Position numbers and translations under genes: made by a program. This document shows positions 36,089 through 47,026 of a stretch of DNA of 64,000 nucleotides, piece after piece. Location of the stretch: positions 310,001 to 374,000 of the forward strand of contig NZ_BMQJ01000005.1 in the NCBI RefSeq assembly GCF_014648055.1. Reading direction: 5' to 3'. This DNA is from Streptosporangium pseudovulgare (lineage in GTDB: Bacteria; Actinomycetota; Actinomycetes; Streptosporangiales; Streptosporangiaceae). A model generated the notes under the pieces. The model did not search any database, had not been told where the DNA came from, and saw nothing but the letters and a program-made list of their open reading frames with translations. Within the stretch, counting starts at the first letter, position 1. Each line of letters starts with the position of its first letter.

Positions 36089-37021
36089 ATGACCAACGGG
36101 TGGGAGGCGACTCCGTACGTGGAGCTGAGCCGCGAGCAGTGGAGCGGACTCCGCAGGAACACGCCGCTGACGCTTACCGAGGACGAGCTGAAGGGGCTGC
36201 GCGGCGTCGACGACCCGATCGACCTGGCCGAGGTCACCGACATCTACCTGCCGCTCACCCGGCTGCTCAACCTGCACTTCACCGGGGGCAGGCAGCGCGG
36301 CGCGGCGGTCAGCACCTTCCTCGGGACGGGCGCCGGGCCCGCGCCGTACATCCTGGGCATCGCCGGCAGCGTCGCCGTCGGCAAGTCCACCACCGCCCGG
36401 CTGCTGCACACCCTGCTGGCCCGCTGGCCCGAGCACCCACGGGTGGACCTGATCACCACCGACAGCTTCCTGTACCCGAACGCGGTCCTCACCGCCCGGG
36501 ACATCATGCACCGCAAGGGCTTCCCGGAGAGCTACGACCGGCGGGCCCTGGTCAGGTTCGTCGCCGACGTCAAGGCCGGCCGGCCCGAGGTGACCGCCCC
36601 GGTCTACAGCCACCTGGAGTACGACATCGTCCCCGGCGCGACGCAGACCGTCCGCCGGCCCGACATCCTCATCGTCGAGGGGCTCAACGTGCTGCAGCCC
36701 GCCCCGCCCGCCGCCCTCGCGGTCAACGACTACTTCGACTTCTCCATCTACGTGGACGCGAAAGTCGAGCACGTCCGGGACTGGTACCTCGACCGCTTCC
36801 ACAAACTGCGCCGTACCGCCTTCGAGGATCCGCGTTCCTACTTCCGGCACCTGGCCGAGTTGTCGGATCATGAGGCGACCGAGTTCGCCAGGAACGTCTG
36901 GCGCGACATCAACGAGCGCAACCTCGTCGAGAACATCGCCCCCACCCGGGGGCGGGCCGACCTGGTGCTGCACAAGGGCGCCGACCACTCCGTCCGCCGG
37001 GTGGGACTGCGCCGCATCTGA
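36089..37021 (+). CDS. coaA: Type I pantothenate kinase
   Basis: CoaA phosphorylates pantothenate, the first and regulated step of coenzyme A synthesis. The 310-residue protein contains [20 protein letters not shown], Walker [18 protein letters not shown], and [34 protein letters not shown] and [10 protein letters not shown] follow, with [20 protein letters not shown] near the end. There is no Shine-Dalgarno sequence before ATG 36089. A TACGCT hexamer at 36075-36080 is placed so that transcription could start at or near the ATG, suggesting a leaderless mRNA. Confidence 0.97.
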   Translation: MTNGWEATPYVELSREQWSGLRRNTPLTLTEDELKGLRGVDDPIDLAEVTDIYLPLTRLLNLHFTGGRQRGAAVSTFLGTGAGPAPYILGIAGSVAVGKSTTARLLHTLLARWPEHPRVDLITTDSFLYPNAVLTARDIMHRKGFPESYDRRALVRFVADVKAGRPEVTAPVYSHLEYDIVPGATQTVRRPDILIVEGLNVLQPAPPAALAVNDYFDFSIYVDAKVEHVRDWYLDRFHKLRRTAFEDPRSYFRHLAELSDHEATEFARNVWRDINERNLVENIAPTRGRADLVLHKGADHSVRRVGLRRI

Positions 37022-37038
37022 CGGGTAGGGGGAGTCGT

Positions 37039-38037
37039 GTGCTGCATCTCCGCGTGATCAGCCCGTCCGAGCGGACGGACGAGGTCCTCGGCCTGCTCGA
37101 CGGCGCCGTCGGCGTGGCCAACGTCGTCGTGCTGCACGGCGCGGCCCGCTCCCCGAAGGGCGACCTCGTGGAGTTCGACATCGCCCGCGAGGCCGCCAGC
37201 GAGATGATCGACTGCCTGCGCGACCTCGACCTGGACACCCTCGGGTCCATCGCGGGCGAACGGGTCGACCTGTCGGTCTCCGAGGTGGCCGCCCGCGCGG
37301 AGGAGGAGGCGCCCGGCCACGGCGACGACGCGGTGATCTGGGACGAGCTCGCCCAGCGGGTCGAGGACGACACCGAGCTGAGCTGGGCCTTCCTGGCGTT
37401 CCTGGTGATCGCCACGCAGATCGCGGCGGTCGGCGTGATCGTGAACTCGCCGATCCTGATCGTCGGCGCGATGGTGCTCGGCCCGGAGTTCGGCGCCGTC
37501 GCGGCCGTCTGCTTCGGCCTGCTCAGGGGCGACCGGCACCTGATCGTCCGCGCCCTGCGCACGCTCCTCACCGGGTTCACGGTCGCCATAGCGGTCACGC
37601 TCGCCTGCGCGCTGACCTTCCGCGCGCTGGGCTGGATCGACCCCGGCACGCTGCGCGGGCACGAGGAGATCGAGTTCATCGTCAAGCCCGACCGCTGGTC
37701 GTTCGTCGTGGCCCTGCTGGCCGGGGCGGCCGGGGTGCTGTCGGTCACCGCGGGCAAGTCCTCGGCCCTGGTGGGCGTCTTCATCTCGGTCACCACCGTG
37801 CCCGCCGCCGGATACCTCGCCGTCGCCGTCGCCCTCGGCCGCTGGGCCGACGTGGCGGGCTCGGTCACCCAGCTCGCGGTGAACATCGCCGGCATGGTCA
37901 TCTCCGGTACGGTCACCCTGCTCGTCCAGCGGGCCTACTGGGAGCGGTTCGGCGTACGGTTCCCCGCGCGCGGACCGCGCGGACCGCGCGGCCTGGAGCG
38001 CGGCGGGGGGCCGGGGCTCCGGCGGGGCGACCGGTAG
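37039..38037 (+). CDS. DUF389 family membrane protein
   Basis: A 332-residue protein with a soluble N-terminal part (about 1-110) and a polytopic DUF389 domain. Seen are SWAFLAFLVIATQIAAVGVI and NSPILIVGAMVLGPEFGAVA, the most conserved family segment. ALLAGAAGVLSVTAGKSSAL and NIAGMVISGTVTLLV follow. The C-terminal tail is Arg/Gly-rich (RGPRGPRGLERGGG). The family (TIGR00341-like) has no settled function. It starts at GTG 37039, 17 bp after coaA, probably in one transcript. Confidence 0.88.
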   Translation: MLHLRVISPSERTDEVLGLLDGAVGVANVVVLHGAARSPKGDLVEFDIAREAASEMIDCLRDLDLDTLGSIAGERVDLSVSEVAARAEEEAPGHGDDAVIWDELAQRVEDDTELSWAFLAFLVIATQIAAVGVIVNSPILIVGAMVLGPEFGAVAAVCFGLLRGDRHLIVRALRTLLTGFTVAIAVTLACALTFRALGWIDPGTLRGHEEIEFIVKPDRWSFVVALLAGAAGVLSVTAGKSSALVGVFISVTTVPAAGYLAVAVALGRWADVAGSVTQLAVNIAGMVISGTVTLLVQRAYWERFGVRFPARGPRGPRGLERGGGPGLRRGDR

Positions 38038-38231
38038 GGGCGGGCGCGGCCGCCGGGCGGAAGCCGTACGGCGGGATCCTCAACCGGGCGGAAGGCGTGC
38101 GGGCGGGTGCGCCGCGCCGGGCGGGAGCCGGAACCGGAAGACGTGCGGGCGTGCCGGACCGGCCTTTCGGCCGAGGCGGATTCGTCCCCACGGCGGAGGC
38201 TCCCGGCGCGGCCGGTGGATAGTGTCCTGGT

Positions 38232-39137
38232 ATGACTATCCTCGCCACCGAGGGACTCACCAGACGATTTCCCCGGGTGACGGCGCTCGACGGGCTCACC
38301 GTCGACGTCGGCCCCGGCGTCACCGGCCTGGTCGGCGCGAACGGCGCGGGCAAATCGACGCTGATCAAGATCCTGCTGGGCCTGCTCGCGCCCTCGGCCG
38401 GCCGGGCCGAGGTGCTGGGCATGGACGTGACGACCCGGGGCGCCGAGATCCGCGGCGCCGTCGGGTACATGCCCGAGCACGACTGCCTGCCCCCCGACCT
38501 GTCGGCCACGGAGTTCACCGTCCACATGGGCCAGATGGCCGGCCTGCCGCGCACCGCGGCCCGCGAGCGCGCCGCCGACGTGCTGCGCCACGTCGGCCTG
38601 TACGAGGAGCGCTACCGCGCCATGGGCGGCTACTCCACCGGCATGAAGCAGCGGGTCAAGCTCGCCCAGGCCCTGGCGCACGACCCCCGGCTGGTCTTCC
38701 TGGACGAGCCCACCAACGGGCTCGACCCCCAGGGCCGCGACGAGATGCTGGCGCTGATCCGCAGGATCGGCACCGAGTTCGGCATCAGCGTTCTCGTCAC
38801 CTCCCACCTGCTGGGCGAGCTGGAGCGGATCTGCGACCACGTCATCGTGATCGACGGCGGCAGACTGCTGCGCTCCTCCCCCATCTCCGACTTCACGCAG
38901 ACCACCCGGACCGTCATGGTGGAGGTGGAGGAGGGCCGCGACGCCCTGGCCGCCCGGCTCACCGAGCTGGGCGAGACCGTCACCCCGCACGGCCGGACGC
39001 TCCTGGTGGACGTCCGCGCGCCGGAGACCTTCGACACGCTCCGCGACGCCGTCTGCGACCTCGACCTCCACCTCGTCCGCATGGAGCAGGGCCGCCAGCG
39101 CATCGAGGACGTCTTCCGGGAGCCCGCCGATGCCTGA
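38232..39137 (+). CDS. ABC transporter ATP-binding protein 1
   Basis: A 301-residue ATPase with Walker A GANGAGKSTL, Q-loop YMPEHDCLPP, signature YSTGMKQRVKLAQAL, Walker B LVFLDEPTNGLDP and H-loop TSHL. It is the first gene of an ATPase-permease-ATPase-permease operon. There is no ribosome-binding site. TAGTGT at 38219-38224 ends 7 bp before the ATG, consistent with leaderless expression. The 194 bp before it hold no gene. The substrate is unknown. Confidence 0.93.
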   Translation: MTILATEGLTRRFPRVTALDGLTVDVGPGVTGLVGANGAGKSTLIKILLGLLAPSAGRAEVLGMDVTTRGAEIRGAVGYMPEHDCLPPDLSATEFTVHMGQMAGLPRTAARERAADVLRHVGLYEERYRAMGGYSTGMKQRVKLAQALAHDPRLVFLDEPTNGLDPQGRDEMLALIRRIGTEFGISVLVTSHLLGELERICDHVIVIDGGRLLRSSPISDFTQTTRTVMVEVEEGRDALAARLTELGETVTPHGRTLLVDVRAPETFDTLRDAVCDLDLHLVRMEQGRQRIEDVFREPADA

Positions 39138-40184
39138 CCTGCCCGGACCGCCGGACGACCGGAACCGGCCCGGCCCGCCCGACCAGCCGGACGACCGGAA
39201 CGGCCGCGACACGCCCAGCCACCCGGCCGGGCCCCCGGCGGGCCCCGGCCGCACCCGTGAGAGGACCGCCGTGCCCGAGACGCCCCCCGCGCCCTCCGGC
39301 GCGCCTTCCGCGGCCCCCGCCGGGGTCATCCACGACATCGGCTACCGCCACTACGAAGGGGTACGGCTCGGCCGCGCCCACGCCGTCGCGGCGCTGACCC
39401 TGCACACCCTGCGCGGGGTGTTCGGGCTGGGCCGCCCGGCCCGCTCGAAGATCATCCCGTTCGCGCTCGCGACGGTCATGATGTTCCCCACGATCGTCTC
39501 CATCGGGGTCATGGCGCTGGTCAAACGCGAGGGGATCATCAGCTACACCGGCTACGCGACCATCATGCAGGTCGTGATCGCCGTCTTCCTCGCCGCGCAG
39601 TCGCCGTACACCGTCGCGCCCGACCTGCGCTTCCGGGTGCTGCCGCTCTACCTGTCGCGGCCGGTGCGGCTCCTGGACTACATCGGCGCCAAGGTCGCGG
39701 CGATGACCGCGGCGATGTTCCTGATCCTGGCCGTCCCGCTCACCGTGCTGTTCGTCGGCGAACTGGTCATCGATCCGCCCGGCCCGAACCACACCGCCGA
39801 CTACCTCACCGCCCTCGCCGGGGCCGTCGTCCTCGCGGTGGCGCTGTCCTGCCTGGGCGTGGCGATCGCCTCCTTCACTCCCCGGCGCGGCCTGGGCGTC
39901 GCCGCGGTCATCGCGTTCTACCTGCTCACCTCCGCGGTCTCGGGCGCGCTCGCGGCGATGCTGGAGTCGGCGAACGACTACACCGCCGCCGCGTGGGCGT
40001 GGATGATCAATCCGTTCTTCCTCGTGGACGCCGCGGTCCAGGTGGGCCTCCTCGGCGCGAAGGCCTCGGGCCCCACCACCTACCCGGCGGGCGCCGGCGT
40101 CGCCGTGACGATCCTGGCCGTGGTAGCGCTGATCGCCCTGTCCGTGACCGCCCTGATCCTGCGTTACCGGAAGGCGGCCTCGCA

Positions 40185-40188
<4 letters not shown>
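39130..40188 (+). CDS. ABC transporter permease 1
   Basis: A 352-residue ABC-2-like permease. The first 65 residues are Pro/Asp/Arg-rich and probably disordered. A cytosolic IHDIGYRHYEGVRLGRAHAV segment follows, then about six transmembrane helices (VMMFPTIVSIGVMALV, AAMTAAMFLILAVPLTVLFV, LTALAGAVVLAVALSCLGVA, AGVAVTILAVVALIALSVTA). It overlaps the preceding ATPase gene by 8 bp and the next by ATGA. A GTG at 39271 is a possible later start. Confidence 0.88.
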
Positions 40189-41098
<910 letters not shown>

Positions 41099-41102
<4 letters not shown>

Positions 41103-42406
41103 CTACTCCCCGCCCGGAAGGACGGGGATTCCGGCCCTCGCGGGCTGGAGTTCCTGTTTCACCGGCGACCGCACCCGGGAGGACCCGGAGTGTCTGACGT
41201 CACCTCCACAGGCCGACACGGCAAGACCTGCCGCCAGAATGTTCTTCGCGGCGTTGACGTCCCGGTCGTGCCGGGTGCCGCAGGACGGGCACTGCCACGT
41301 CCGGGTGGAGAGGGAGAGCCGGGCGAGCAGGTGCCCGCACGCGCTACAGGTCTTCGAGCTGGGATACCAGCGGTCGATCACCATCAGGTGGCGACCGTAT
41401 TTGGCGGCCTTGTACTCCAGCATGCGGCGGAAGGCGCCCCATCCGCAGTCGGAGATCGCCTTGGCCAGACTCCGGTTGCGGACCATGTTCGCCACCGCGA
41501 GGTCTTCGATCACGATCACGTCGTGGTCGCGGACCAGCCGCGCCGAGGTGCGGTGCAGGAAGTCGGCGCGGGAGGCACGGACCTTGCGGTGCGCGCGGGC
41601 GACCTTCGCCTTGGCCTTGGCCCGGTTGGCGCTGCCGTGCTGCTTGCGGGCCATGCGCCGCTGGTAACGGGCCAGGTTGCGTTCCCGTTTCGCCAGGTGG
41701 CGCGGGTTGGCGATCTTCTCACCGTCGGAGGTGACGGCGAAATCCTTCACCCCGACGTCCACACCCACCACCCGGCCGGTCGCCGGGACCTGCTCCGGGT
41801 CGTCGACGTCCACGGTGAAGGAGGCGTACCAGCGCCCGCACGGGTCGCGGGAGACGGTGACCGTGGCCGGGTCGATCGTGGCCGGGTCGATGTCCGGCCA
41901 GGACCACACGAACGCCGGCGGAGCGTCCATCTTCGCCAGGAACAGGCGCCCGTCGCGGTAGCGGAAGGCCGAGCGGGTGTACTCGGCGCTCTGACGTCCG
42001 GTGCGGGACTTGTAGCGCGGGTACCTGGCGCGTCCGGCGAAGAAGTTGGTGAAGGCGACCTGCTGGTGGCGGATGGCCTGCTGCAGCGGGACCGACGACA
42101 CCTCGTTCAGCCACGCCAGCTCATCGGTCGCCTTCATCGCCGTGAGGCGGGCGTTGGCCTGGGCGAAGCTCGTCGTGACCCCTTCGCCGTGGTAGCGGGC
42201 GTGCCGCCAGGCCAAGATGCGGTTCCACACCACGCGCAGGCAGCCGAACGTGCGGCTCAGCGTGGCCGCCTGTTCGGGGGTGGGGTAAACCCGCACCTTG
42301 TACGCCGTACGCACGTTCGAATCTTATTAGAAGTCGCTGTATCCGGTAGGTCATTTGGCACGGTGCCGCGCTTCCTCCCGGCCCTGAAGGACCGGGTTTC
42401 CACGCT
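41099..42406 (-). mobile_element. tnpB-only IS200/IS605-type (IS1341-like) element
   Basis: The tnpB gene is flanked by imperfect related ends. At the tnpB 3' side, CCCCG-N10-CGGGG (41108-41127) forms a hairpin, and on the minus strand the element ends in GTCAA. At the other side, CCCGG-N10-CCGGG (42377-42396) forms a hairpin. No tnpA is present. Boundaries are inferred: removing 41099-42406 would join the ATPase frame to CAAGGAG and restore a TGATG stop/start overlap with the permease. An omega RNA is expected over the tnpB 3' end and right end, with a guide taken from the adjacent ATPase 3' sequence. Its exact limits cannot be read here. Confidence 0.75.
41103..42314 (-). CDS. tnpB: RNA-guided endonuclease TnpB (IS1341-type)
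   Basis: A 403-residue TnpB with an intact RuvC nuclease core: Asp186 in VVGVDVGVKDFAV, Glu270 in DVIVIEDLAVANM, and Asp352 in RHDRDVNAAKNIL. The zinc ribbon CSAC (323-326) and CPSC (342-345) is complete. The N-terminal helix-turn-helix part starts MRTAYKVRVYPTPEQAATLS. No frameshift or stop interrupts it, so it is probably active. TnpB cuts DNA under omega-RNA guidance and helps the element persist after excision. Without tnpA, movement would need a partner from elsewhere. Confidence 0.95.
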   Translation of the reverse strand: MRTAYKVRVYPTPEQAATLSRTFGCLRVVWNRILAWRHARYHGEGVTTSFAQANARLTAMKATDELAWLNEVSSVPLQQAIRHQQVAFTNFFAGRARYPRYKSRTGRQSAEYTRSAFRYRDGRLFLAKMDAPPAFVWSWPDIDPATIDPATVTVSRDPCGRWYASFTVDVDDPEQVPATGRVVGVDVGVKDFAVTSDGEKIANPRHLAKRERNLARYQRRMARKQHGSANRAKAKAKVARAHRKVRASRADFLHRTSARLVRDHDVIVIEDLAVANMVRNRSLAKAISDCGWGAFRRMLEYKAAKYGRHLMVIDRWYPSSKTCSACGHLLARLSLSTRTWQCPSCGTRHDRDVNAAKNILAAGLAVSACGGDVRHSGSSRVRSPVKQELQPARAGIPVLPGGE

Positions 42407-42418
42407 CAAGGAGTTTTG

Positions 42419-43135
42419 ATGAACGGTGTCATCGCCGGGATCTCCTACCGCGCGTTGCTCGGCCGCAGAAGGATCTGGCTGCTCGTCCTGCTCCCGCTGG
42501 TGCTCCTCGGCCTGGCCGTGCTGCTGCGGTGGATCGGCGAGGCCGGCGAGCAGGCGACGGTCACGCTCATGCAGACCTTCGCCATCGGCACGATGCTGCC
42601 GCTGCTCGGCCTGATCGCGGGCACCGGCGTGATCGCCCCGGAGATCGAGGACGGCACGGTCGTCCACCTGCTGTCCAAGCCGATCTCCCGGCCGGTCATC
42701 GCGCGGACGAAGTTCGCCGTCGCCGCCTCCCTGCTCGCCCTGTTCGGCGCCGTCCCGACCTTCGCCGCGTCCTATCTGCTGGTCGGCTCCGAGTCCGGCA
42801 TCGCGTACGGCTTCGCCGCCGGCGCCCTGGCCGGGGGCGTCGCGTACGCGGCGGTGTTCATGCTGCTGGGCATCATCACCCGGCACGCGGTCACGATCGG
42901 CATCGCCTACGCCCTGGTGTGGGAGGGCGTGGTCGGCAACTTCGTGCCGGGCGCCCGCAGGTTCTCCATCCAGCAGTGGGCCCAGACCGTCGCCGACCAG
43001 GTGTCGTCCTCGGCGTTCCTGTCCACCGGGATCACGATCGGCTTCGCCGCCGTCGCCCTGCTGGTCGTCACCGTCGGCGCGATCGTCTGGGCCGGCCACC
43101 GCCTGCGAGGCTTCTCCCTCACCGGCGACGAGTAG
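42419..43135 (+). CDS. ABC transporter permease 2
   Basis: A 238-residue ABC-2-type permease with about six helices (WLLVLLPLVLLGLAVLLRWI, IGTMLPLLGLIAGTGVIAPE, KFAVAASLLALFGAVPTFAA, AVALLVVTVGAIVW). The APEIEDGTVVHLLSKPISR coupling segment is characteristic of this family. ATG 42419 has AGGAG 5-6 nt upstream, just outside the element. It should pair with ATPase 2, from which it has been separated by the tnpB insertion, so its transcription may now depend on read-through. Confidence 0.9.
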   Translation: MNGVIAGISYRALLGRRRIWLLVLLPLVLLGLAVLLRWIGEAGEQATVTLMQTFAIGTMLPLLGLIAGTGVIAPEIEDGTVVHLLSKPISRPVIARTKFAVAASLLALFGAVPTFAASYLLVGSESGIAYGFAAGALAGGVAYAAVFMLLGIITRHAVTIGIAYALVWEGVVGNFVPGARRFSIQQWAQTVADQVSSSAFLSTGITIGFAAVALLVVTVGAIVWAGHRLRGFSLTGDE

Positions 43136-43170
43136 TTCCGGTACATGCGCGCCCCGGCGAGGGGGTGCGC

Positions 43171-44535
43171 ATGTACCGTTCACACATGAGGTCTCTGACG
43201 GAGCTGCGTCTCACCGAGTTCAAGACCTTCCGTGACGCAAAGCTCCCCCTGGGCGGCATGACGACGCTCATCGGCCGCAACAGCAGTGGGAAGTCGAACG
43301 CGCTGGACGGCCTGGAGGTGCTGTCCCGCCTGGCATCCGGAGCGGACCTCGTCGACGCGCTCGACAGCAGACGGGGGGACGAGGGCCCGCTGCGCGGAGG
43401 CATGGAGGGATGTCCACCCCACGGAAGCGACAGATTCCGGCTGGGTTGCACCCTTGTCTCGACCGATCGACTGGGCAGGGGATATTTTCAGGTCTTCCTC
43501 GACGTCACTGTCCAGGTTCATCCTGAACCGGAGATCCTCAGCGAGACACTCGTCGGCATTTCGGGAGACCACCGCTCGACCCGGAATCCCCAGGACCGGG
43601 TGACCCACAAACTACTGAGAACGGCAGACGCTCAGCCGGGGTCCGGCAGTATCGACGCCACCTGGTACAACGGCCGTCCAGGCCGGGACCCGAAAGCGTC
43701 GTTCCGCTCCACGCGACTGCTCACCAGCCAGCTTCCGCTGCGACTTCCGGGCGAGACGAAGGCCGAGGACCGAGTGGTCGCCGCGGCGGAGGACGTCCTG
43801 GAGGCGCTTCGCGGAGTCTTCCACCTGGACCCCGTACCCCACCTGATGCGGCAGTACGTTCCCAGCCGCGACACCCGGCTGCGGAGGACCGCGGAGAACC
43901 TCTCCGCCGTGATCGGTCACATGGAGCGGCACGACCCCGATCGCTTCCGGCAACTCGTCGCCCGCGTACGCGACCTCGTCGAGCACGACGTGACCGGGAT
44001 CGAGATCATCCGCTCCCAGCTCAACGACGTCATGGTGGCCCTGCGTGAGGACGGAGCGGTCACTCCGGCCAGGGAGATGAGCGACGGCCTGCTGAGATTC
44101 ACCGCGATCGCCACGAGCCTGCTCCGCCAAGGGCGGGACCTCGACCTCGGGGGACGCGGCGCGGAGGATGACCGCAGATCTCCGACTCTGGTCATCGAGG
44201 AGTTGGAGAACGGCCTGCACCCCTCTCAAGCCAGTCAGATACTTGATCTGGTCAGGCAGGCCACACAGAAGGACGCCTCACAAGTGATCTTCACGACGCA
44301 CAGCCCCGCCCTGCTCTCCGCCCTGGACGCGGACGATCACAAACATGTCGTCGTCTGCTCCCGTGACCGCAGCACCGGCCTCTCCCATCTTCGGAGGCTT
44401 CCGGAGATGGACGGGTATCCCAGCCTGATGGCCCAGGGTGATCTCGGCACGGTCGTCACCTCCGGCCTCCTGGAGCAGCCCCCCGCCCGCGAACGTGACT
44501 TCACCGAGTTCGACCGGCTGATGGGAATCGGCTGA
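43171..44535 (+). CDS. AAA-family ATPase (OLD/RecF-like), PIN-linked
   Basis: A 454-residue ATPase of the SMC/RecF/OLD-like class. Walker A is GRNSSGKSN at 35-43 after LTELRLTEFKTFRDAKLPLG. Walker B and neighbours read TLVIEELENGLHPSQ, and VIFTTHSPALLSALD follows near the C-terminus. No Toprim nuclease domain is attached. ATG 43171 is preferred for a GAGGGGG site 5 nt upstream; ATG 43186 is possible. A PIN-domain gene starts 2 bp after the stop, so the two form a coupled pair. ATPase-nuclease pairs of this kind are often antiphage or toxin systems; that is inference here. Confidence 0.88.
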   Translation: MYRSHMRSLTELRLTEFKTFRDAKLPLGGMTTLIGRNSSGKSNALDGLEVLSRLASGADLVDALDSRRGDEGPLRGGMEGCPPHGSDRFRLGCTLVSTDRLGRGYFQVFLDVTVQVHPEPEILSETLVGISGDHRSTRNPQDRVTHKLLRTADAQPGSGSIDATWYNGRPGRDPKASFRSTRLLTSQLPLRLPGETKAEDRVVAAAEDVLEALRGVFHLDPVPHLMRQYVPSRDTRLRRTAENLSAVIGHMERHDPDRFRQLVARVRDLVEHDVTGIEIIRSQLNDVMVALREDGAVTPAREMSDGLLRFTAIATSLLRQGRDLDLGGRGAEDDRRSPTLVIEELENGLHPSQASQILDLVRQATQKDASQVIFTTHSPALLSALDADDHKHVVVCSRDRSTGLSHLRRLPEMDGYPSLMAQGDLGTVVTSGLLEQPPARERDFTEFDRLMGIG

Positions 44536-44537
44536 CC

Positions 44538-45004
44538 GTGGGACGCAGAGTGGAGTTCGTCGACACCTCGGTGCTCTGCAACATCCTCGACCTCCCCGGT
44601 AAGAACCAGAACCGGGAGAACGTGGTGCGACAGTTGCAGGAGAAGAAGAGGGATTGCGACCTCATCCTGCCCGTCACCGCGGTGATCGAGACGGGCAACC
44701 ACATCGCCCAGCTCCCCGACGGCCGGATTCGCAGGGACCGTGCCGAGAAGCTCCAGCAGCTCCTCGAACTGGTCATCACCAGTCAGGCCCCATGGGTCCT
44801 GCACACCGTCGAGTGGGGGAGTGCTTCCTTCGGAAACTTCTCGCCGGAGCCGGCACCGGGACACCGTTCTCCGATCACGTGATGGCGAAACTCGGCCTCG
44901 GAGACCTGTGCGTCCTGACGGAGCGAGAGCTCTACCGGAGCAGGGTGACCGGGGTGGAGGTCGGCATCTGGACGCTCGACGGCCAGCTCCCCTCCCACTC
45001 ATGA
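44538..45004 (+). pseudogene. PIN-domain ribonuclease-like gene, frameshifted
   Basis: From GTG 44538 the first frame encodes a PIN-like N-terminus: Asp9 in VEFVDTSVLCNIL and Glu51 in PVTAVIETGNHIAQL, down to WVLHTVEWG. It then runs into a nonsense tail and stops at 44882. The expected C-terminal half, FLRKLLAGAGTGTPFSDHVM then AKLGLGDLCVLTEREL, continues in the next frame to 45004. One extra base at the GGGGG run (44814-44818) would join both into a protein of about 155 residues. Possibilities are a true inactivating deletion, a sequencing error in a homopolymer, or programmed frameshifting. It is coupled to the AAA ATPase gene. Confidence 0.75.
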
Positions 45005-45006
45005 CG

Positions 45007-45050
45007 AAAAGGGGCATGACCCGCGTGGACACGCGGGCCATGCCCCTTTT
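45007..45050. terminator. Bidirectional terminator between the PIN gene and glmM
   Basis: AAAAGGGGCATGACCCGCGT pairs with ACGCGGGCCATGCCCCTTTT over 20 positions with one mismatch and a GGAC loop. The A- and T-runs at the outer ends make it work for both convergent transcripts. Confidence 0.9.
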
Positions 45051-45076
45051 CATCCGGGCTGCGGGCCGTACAGCGG

Positions 45077-46432
45077 TCAGGCGCAGGCCGTACGGACGAC
45101 CTCCGCCAGGCGGCCCGCCATCAGCTCGGCCTGCTCCGCCGAGGCGGCCTCGACCATGACGCGGATCATCGGCTCGGTACCGCTCGGCCGGATCAGCACC
45201 CGGCCGGTCTCCCCGAGCTCGGACTCCACCACGGCGACCGCCGCCGACAGCTCCGGAACCGAGGCCTTGGCCCGGTCGACGTCCTTGACGTTGATCAGGA
45301 CCTGCGGCATCCGGGTCATCACCGAGGCGAGCTCGGCCAGCGACCTGCCCTCGCGGGCGACCACCTGCAGCAGCTGCAGAGAGGTCAGCAGGCCGTCACC
45401 GGTGGTGGCGTGGTCGAGCATCAGGACGTGGCCGGACTGCTCGCCGCCGAGGTTGTAGCCGCCCGCCCGCATGGCCTCCAGCACGTAGCGGTCGCCCACG
45501 GCGGTCTCGACCACCTCGATGCCGGCGTTCCGCATGGCGATCTTGAAGCCCAGGTTGGACATGACCGTGGCGACCACGGTGTCGGCCGCCAGCCTGCCCT
45601 CGGCGCGCAGCGCCAGGGCGAGCACCGCCATGATCTGGTCGCCGTCGACCACCTCGCCGGTGTGCGCGACCGCCAGGCAGCGGTCGGCGTCACCGTCGTA
45701 GGCGATGCCGACGTCGGCCCCGCCGGAGACCACGGCCTCCTGGAGCCGCTCCAGGTGGGTCGAGCCGACCCCGGAGTTGATGTTGAGGCCGTCCGGGCTC
45801 GCGCCGATGGTCTCGACCGTCGCGCCGGCCCTTCGCAGGGCATCGGGGGCGACCGTGTGAGCCGCGCCGTTGGCGCAGTCGACGACCACCCGTAGGCCGT
45901 CCAGGCGGCCTGTCATGGTGGACAGCAGGTGGGACACGTAACGGTCGGCCTCGCCGTACGTCTCGCGCACGCGGCCGACCGCGGCACCGACGGGGCGGTC
46001 CCACTTCTCGCCGAGCCGGCGCTCGATCTCGATCTCCACCGCGTCGGGCAGCTTGTGGCCGGTGCGGGTGAGGAACTTGATCCCGTTGTCCGGGGCGGGG
46101 TTGTGGGAGGCGGAGATCATCACGCCCATGTCGGCCCCGAGGGCCGTGGTGAGGTAAGCGACCGCCGGGGTGGGCAGCACGCCGAGCCGGAGGACGTCCA
46201 CGCCGGACGACGCAAGGCCGGCGACCACGGCGGCCTCCAGGAACTCTCCTGAAGCCCGCGGGTCCCGGCCCACGACCGCGACGGGGCGGTCGTGCCGCCC
46301 CGTTCCGGCGTTGAACGCTCCGGCATCGCCGAGGACATGAGCCGCGGCCACGGACAACTCCATGGCCAGCTCGGCCGTGAGGTCGCTCCCCGCGACCCCA
46401 CGGACCCCGTCGGTGCCGAAGAGGCGCCCCAA
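45077..46432 (-). CDS. glmM: Phosphoglucosamine mutase
   Basis: GlmM converts glucosamine-6-phosphate to glucosamine-1-phosphate on the way to UDP-GlcNAc. The 451-residue protein has [20 protein letters not shown], the phosphoserine loop [15 protein letters not shown], the metal loop [13 protein letters not shown], and the phosphate-binding [16 protein letters not shown]. The TTG at 46432 gives family length and N-terminus ([11 protein letters not shown]). It sits 1 bp after the rpsI stop codon, so it is coupled to rplM-rpsI. No clear ribosome-binding site is seen, which fits coupling. Confidence 0.95.
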   Translation of the reverse strand: MGRLFGTDGVRGVAGSDLTAELAMELSVAAAHVLGDAGAFNAGTGRHDRPVAVVGRDPRASGEFLEAAVVAGLASSGVDVLRLGVLPTPAVAYLTTALGADMGVMISASHNPAPDNGIKFLTRTGHKLPDAVEIEIERRLGEKWDRPVGAAVGRVRETYGEADRYVSHLLSTMTGRLDGLRVVVDCANGAAHTVAPDALRRAGATVETIGASPDGLNINSGVGSTHLERLQEAVVSGGADVGIAYDGDADRCLAVAHTGEVVDGDQIMAVLALALRAEGRLAADTVVATVMSNLGFKIAMRNAGIEVVETAVGDRYVLEAMRAGGYNLGGEQSGHVLMLDHATTGDGLLTSLQLLQVVAREGRSLAELASVMTRMPQVLINVKDVDRAKASVPELSAAVAVVESELGETGRVLIRPSGTEPMIRVMVEAASAEQAELMAGRLAEVVRTACA

Positions 46433-46433
46433 C

Positions 46434-46955
<522 letters not shown>

Positions 46956-47026
46956 GGTTCTCCTCTTACTTTCCTACTTGGCGCCGGCCATCGGGCCGAC
47001 GCTGCTGGCGATAAGCAGCTGGGCGA

